NCBI GenBank assembly: GCA_022729315.1
Contig: JALDAF010000005.1
Location: forward strand, 1 to 35,190
Length of the DNA stretch: 35,190 nucleotides
From: Candidatus Nanohalalkaliarchaeum halalkaliphilum
Lineage (GTDB): Archaea > Nanohalarchaeota > Nanosalinia > Nanosalinales > Nanohalalkaliarchaeaceae
Direction: 5' to 3'
The translations under genes were made by a program, and so were the position numbers. Every line of letters begins with the position of its first letter. Positions within the stretch are counted from its first letter, which is position 1. Below the pieces are notes generated by a model. The model was not told the origin of the DNA and searched no databases. It was given only the letters and a program-made list of their open reading frames with translations. Below are positions 32,308-35,190 of the stretch, one piece after another.

Positions 32308-32330
32308 CACCCATCAAATCGGGAGAGAAC

Positions 32331-32340
32331 TGTTTAGAGC
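32331..32340 (-). promoter_or_regulatory. TATA box of the HExxH protein gene
   Basis: The minus strand reads GCTCTAAACA, centred about 28 nt from the ATG at 32307. Confidence 0.45.
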
Positions 32341-32459
32341 AGTGAGGAAGTTCCCGACAGGCGTTGAAGATGGTATCAGTCCGGGCACAGGGGAACTCCC
32401 GTATCATGTACAATCCTCCGGGGGACTGGAACGGCCCGGTCGACGGCGCAGGAAGAAGA

Positions 32460-32469
32460 TTACATAAAC
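32460..32469 (+). promoter_or_regulatory. TATA box of the DUF192 gene
   Basis: TTACATAAAC is centred about 26 nt before the ATG at 32491, fitting a leaderless transcript. Confidence 0.55.
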
Positions 32470-32490
32470 GGGTGTATTCAACACGTACCT

Positions 32491-32850
32491 ATGCGCGTGC
32501 TGAACAGGGACACCGGCTCAGTGATCCCGGAGGTTGAGCACAAGTCCAGCCCGCTCCAGAAGTTCATGGGCCTCCGGTTCCGGAAGGCGGGGCGGGCATT
32601 CTTCTCGTTCAACCGGCCGACACGTGCCGCGATCGACATGGCGCTGGTCCGCGGCCCGCTGGACATCGCGTTCATCAACGAGGACATGGAGATCATGGAG
32701 ATCCACGGCGCATTCCCGCTCACCCACCATCCGGCCACGTGGCGGCTGTACCGTCCAGAGAATCCGTACCGGTACGTGCTCGAGGTGGAGAAGGAACTGC
32801 TGCAGGAACGCGAGTTCAAGGAAGGCCACCAGGTCAAGATCGTCGAATAA
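32491..32850 (+). CDS. DUF192 family protein
   Basis: A 119-residue soluble, compact beta-rich protein of the DUF192 family. Seen: the FMGLRFR segment (25-31), the central IDMALVRGPLDIAFINED with the family's hydrophobic M...P-x-x-IAFI-like pattern, and the terminal PYRYVLEVEKELLQE, which matches the usual xxYVLEL end. The function of the family is not established. It has no signal peptide, whereas many bacterial members are exported. It stands alone, convergent with the PH-domain pair. Confidence 0.85.
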   Translation: MRVLNRDTGSVIPEVEHKSSPLQKFMGLRFRKAGRAFFSFNRPTRAAIDMALVRGPLDIAFINEDMEIMEIHGAFPLTHHPATWRLYRPENPYRYVLEVEKELLQEREFKEGHQVKIVE

Positions 32851-32860
32851 AACGCGGTGC

Positions 32861-34468
32861 CTATCGATCGTTCTCTGTTGATTCTTCACCGGTTTCATCG
32901 AGCGGTTCCGGCATCGCCATCTGTTCGCCCCGGATCTCTTCACGCACCTTCTTCCGGAGCCGGTCCGCGGTCTCTTTATCGATATCCATGATGGTCGGGT
33001 TACCGCGGCTGACACCGTACGACCCGGCCGTGTCCAGTGTGAGCGTGGCCAGGTTCCATCGGCGCTGCAGGATGGTCTCCGTCTGTATCACGTCCTGCAC
33101 CCGGCGGTACACCACGACCGCGGCATCCCGGTGCCAGAACCCGTTCCGTGCAGACATCGACTCCTCCGTCACCGCGTACCCCCGGTGCTTCCACCGGTAA
33201 TGCGCCCCGACAACCGCGACAACAAGAAGTAGGGGGATGAGGGCCGGTGGCACCTGGAGCGGAACATCCACGAGGTACGGTACTGCTGCCAGCACCGCCA
33301 GGAACGCTGTGGCCGCCAGCAGGAACCGGATGACGTACCGGCGGCGCGCCCGTTTCGGCGGTCGTTTCCAGTCCACGACCTCACCCGGCATCACCCGGTT
33401 CATCGTGGTGATCACCTCGTCCCGGTCCGCCATCGGCAGGGCGTGGTACTCCTTGCTTTCCTCACCGGGCGCGTACCCGGCCGTGTTGATCTGGAGGCCG
33501 GCAAGCCCCAGCATCCGCGTGACCGGGTCGTCCACAACGGTCACGCTCTGTATCTTTTCACGGGGCAGGGTACGCTCGTGCCGGGTGAACATACCGTGCT
33601 CGATCCGTATCCGGTCCTCGTACTCCTCCATGATACAGTCGTGGTACCGCGTGTACCGCCGTACCGCTTCCTGGACCCACAGCAACCCGGCAAACACGAA
33701 CCCGCTGGCTACCATGAGCGGCGGCACCAGTTCAAAGAGAACGGGGGCGAACAGAAGTACTCCCACCAGTCCTGTGGCTACGGCGTAGATGAGGGTGGTG
33801 CGGCCCCGCGTCAGTGCGAACACGCTGTACACGAACAGGTTGCTTACGTTCATTTCCGTGGTCCGCACCGGTTCTGCGGTTCTCCGTTCCGTTGCTGGCT
33901 GGTCGGCCGGCAGTTCATCGTCGGATGCATCCGTCTCCGCTGCCTCCTCCTTTTCCTCACGGATCCGGTCCTGGAACCGTACCGCGGTCTCGTAGGAGAC
34001 GTACCGGAGGGAGACCTCGGTCTCTCCCCCGCCCGCGGTCTCGATATGGAGCTCGTTGACACCGAACCATGACAGGACGAACGGCCGTCTAATATCAATA
34101 TTCTGTACGCGGTGCAGGGGGATACGCCGGTCACGCCGCGAGATCACGCCGGACGTGATGACGAGCTCGTCCTCCACCAGCCCGTACCGGAACCGTTTCA
34201 CGTACAGGTGTTCATACGTGTACGCGGCAACGTAGGAAACGGCCAGGATCGGGAACAGCATCAGTGAGACCAGGCCGCCACCACCGAGAAACAGGTAGGC
34301 GGCACCGATCCCGAGCGCGGTCCCCGACTTGAGGGTTCGGACCACGGCGGACAGTTGATGCAGCCGCTCCAGCGTCTCGTGTTCTTCTGCAGTATCCATC
34401 CCGTTCTGGCCGGGATCGGTGCGGTCCGCATCAGTCTCCGTGTCCGTGCCTTCGTCGTTGCTGGTCAT
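32861..34468 (-). CDS. YdbT-like membrane protein with bacterial PH domains
   Basis: A 535-residue membrane protein of the bPH2 (DUF304, YdbT) family. After an acidic, unstructured N-terminus (1-30) it shows pairs of helices (about 50-85, 225-265, 375-410), each followed by a PH-type domain: DELVITSGVISRRDRRIPLHRVQNIDI, then a region with EDRIRIEHGMFTRHERTLPREKIQSV, and MSARNGFWHRDAAVVVYRRVQDVI. These are three copies of the same motif. The family acts at the membrane, with no firm function. The ATG overlaps the stop of the shorter YdbS-like gene by four bases. Confidence 0.9.
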   Translation of the reverse strand: MTSNDEGTDTETDADRTDPGQNGMDTAEEHETLERLHQLSAVVRTLKSGTALGIGAAYLFLGGGGLVSLMLFPILAVSYVAAYTYEHLYVKRFRYGLVEDELVITSGVISRRDRRIPLHRVQNIDIRRPFVLSWFGVNELHIETAGGGETEVSLRYVSYETAVRFQDRIREEKEEAAETDASDDELPADQPATERRTAEPVRTTEMNVSNLFVYSVFALTRGRTTLIYAVATGLVGVLLFAPVLFELVPPLMVASGFVFAGLLWVQEAVRRYTRYHDCIMEEYEDRIRIEHGMFTRHERTLPREKIQSVTVVDDPVTRMLGLAGLQINTAGYAPGEESKEYHALPMADRDEVITTMNRVMPGEVVDWKRPPKRARRRYVIRFLLAATAFLAVLAAVPYLVDVPLQVPPALIPLLLVVAVVGAHYRWKHRGYAVTEESMSARNGFWHRDAAVVVYRRVQDVIQTETILQRRWNLATLTLDTAGSYGVSRGNPTIMDIDKETADRLRKKVREEIRGEQMAMPEPLDETGEESTENDR

Positions 34469-34926
34469 ACCGTATCCGCTCCACGGAACCGGTTGGCCTG
34501 GCGCCGTAGCGACGCCTGCAGTTCCTCGGCCCGCTCCGGCCGTAATCCAGGGATGTACGCATCAGAACCACGTGAGCCTGCCGTGTACACGACCACGCTT
34601 GCCAGTCCGAACAGCCGCTCCCAGGGATCCCGGTTCGTGTCAACGTGCTGGATCCGTGAGAACGGGACAACGCTCTTCCGCCGGGTCAACACGCCACGCT
34701 TCAAGTATAACGCGTCATCGTCCACGGAGAACCGCCAGATCTGGTACCGCCGCACCTGGTACACGACAGAGACCACCATCAGCAGCAGCCAGCCTCCGAC
34801 AGCGATCAGGACCGCCGGCAGGTTGAAGTAGAACGCAACACCGCCAGCAATCACGGATGCCACGGTGACGGTGACAGCACCAAGCAGGATCCACATGTTC
34901 ACAACGGTCCGGTCAAGCTCTTCCAT
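34465..34926 (-). CDS. YdbS-like bacterial PH domain membrane protein
   Basis: A 153-residue partner of the YdbT-like protein: two helices (about 10-32 and 36-55), then one PH-type domain with DDALYLKRGVLTRRKSVVPFSRIQHVDTNRDPWERLFGLASV, the usual bPH2 core. YdbS and YdbT genes are usually adjacent in bacteria and act as one complex, and the four-base overlap here supports that. TATA-like sequence at 34949-34960 lies about 28 nt from the ATG. Confidence 0.9.
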   Translation of the reverse strand: MEELDRTVVNMWILLGAVTVTVASVIAGGVAFYFNLPAVLIAVGGWLLLMVVSVVYQVRRYQIWRFSVDDDALYLKRGVLTRRKSVVPFSRIQHVDTNRDPWERLFGLASVVVYTAGSRGSDAYIPGLRPERAEELQASLRRQANRFRGADTV

Positions 34927-34948
34927 GATACATACTGTACAGGCACGC

Positions 34949-34960
34949 TATATCTTAAAA
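34949..34960 (-). promoter_or_regulatory. TATA box of the PH-domain operon
   Basis: The minus strand reads TTTTAAGATATA, centred about 28 nt upstream of the ATG at 34926. Confidence 0.55.
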
Positions 34961-35019
34961 CCCTGCGGTGAAATCCTATCGGAACCAGTATCTGTGGATG
35001 CTGCATTGACCCGATCGGT

Positions 35020-35190
35020 TCACCGGTGCTGCCAGTGGTAGGAGATCATGTCGTCCGCCAGCTCCTCGAACACCGCTGCCTCGGTCGGTGGTGACGGGAA
35101 ATGTGAGAGCGGCATCTTCTCGTTCTGCGACTTCAGCACGTCATCACAGTACGGGATCCTGGTAAACCGGGTGCCGAACAGGGACCGTGC
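35020..35190 (-). CDS. C-terminal end of a probable MinD/ParA-type ATPase (partial)
   Basis: The last 56 residues of a gene whose start lies beyond the window, ending in TGA. The pattern RIPYCDDVLKSQNEKMPLSH then PSPPTEAAVFEELADDM matches the end of MinD/ParA/CooC-type P-loop proteins, where an 'IPyd..v..s....Pl....p.s.aa.af..lA' series forms the last helices. No P-loop is visible here, so the call is by pattern only. It is upstream of the PH-domain pair on the same strand. Confidence 0.5.
   Translation of the reverse strand, partial: ARSLFGTRFTRIPYCDDVLKSQNEKMPLSHFPSPPTEAAVFEELADDMISYHWQHR

Noticed and set aside
1-35190. CRISPR array, rRNA genes, insertion sequences or an integrase
   Set aside because: No regularly spaced repeats with spacers, no rRNA-like sequence and no transposase or integrase motifs were seen on either strand.

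Overview
This window comes from an archaeon, most likely a halophilic DPANN lineage such as Nanohaloarchaeota; the lineage is an inference. Evidence for Archaea: archaeal FEN1 with a PIP box, elongation factor 1-beta, a form III RuBisCO pathway, a PGF-pre-PGF surface protein, an intron in the anticodon loop of a tRNA, and TATA boxes about 25-30 nt upstream of many start codons with no leader. Evidence for halophily: soluble proteins are very rich in Asp and Glu.

Positions 1-9214 are almost all on the minus strand. They hold a carbon-salvage cluster: ribose-1,5-bisphosphate isomerase, an unrecognised 712-residue protein, form III RuBisCO, a small 3-TM protein, AMP phosphorylase, phosphoglycerate mutase and a rhomboid protease. 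Together these convert the ribose of AMP to 2-phosphoglycerate. A toprim protein lies just upstream. The 3' end of a cysteine-rich gene enters at the left edge.

Positions 9346-15450 hold housekeeping and small genes: protein-isoaspartate methyltransferase, a small acidic protein, FEN1, two tiny zinc-ribbon proteins that lie between larger genes, a PqqB-like protein, EF-1 beta and several membrane proteins.

Positions 15528-24422 hold a pair of overlapping membrane/exported unknowns (minus strand), then a three-gene plus-strand operon of an exported beta-propeller protein with an ABC ATPase and permease. This operon lies between two near-identical 35-nt direct repeats. Next to the first repeat is a broken metallopeptidase gene. 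Next to the second are two 45-nt hairpins that each carry a copy of the 3' end of tRNA-Arg, followed by the intron-containing tRNA-Arg(GCG) gene.

Positions 24716-30265 hold a surface operon (a 1086-residue protein with repeated beta-sandwich modules, then a PKD / PGF-pre-PGF membrane-anchored protein) and a potassium channel. Positions 30300-35190 hold ATP-dependent PEP carboxykinase, a small exported HExxH protein, a DUF192 protein, two bacterial-PH-domain membrane proteins and the end of a probable MinD/ParA-type ATPase.

The same 17-bp motif, GTAATAC-N3-GTAATAC, occurs upstream of the surface operon and between the TATA box and start codon of PEP carboxykinase, suggesting a shared regulator. 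Metabolically, RuBisCO, phosphoglycerate mutase and PEP carboxykinase would link nucleotide breakdown to lower glycolysis/gluconeogenesis; enolase is not in the window.
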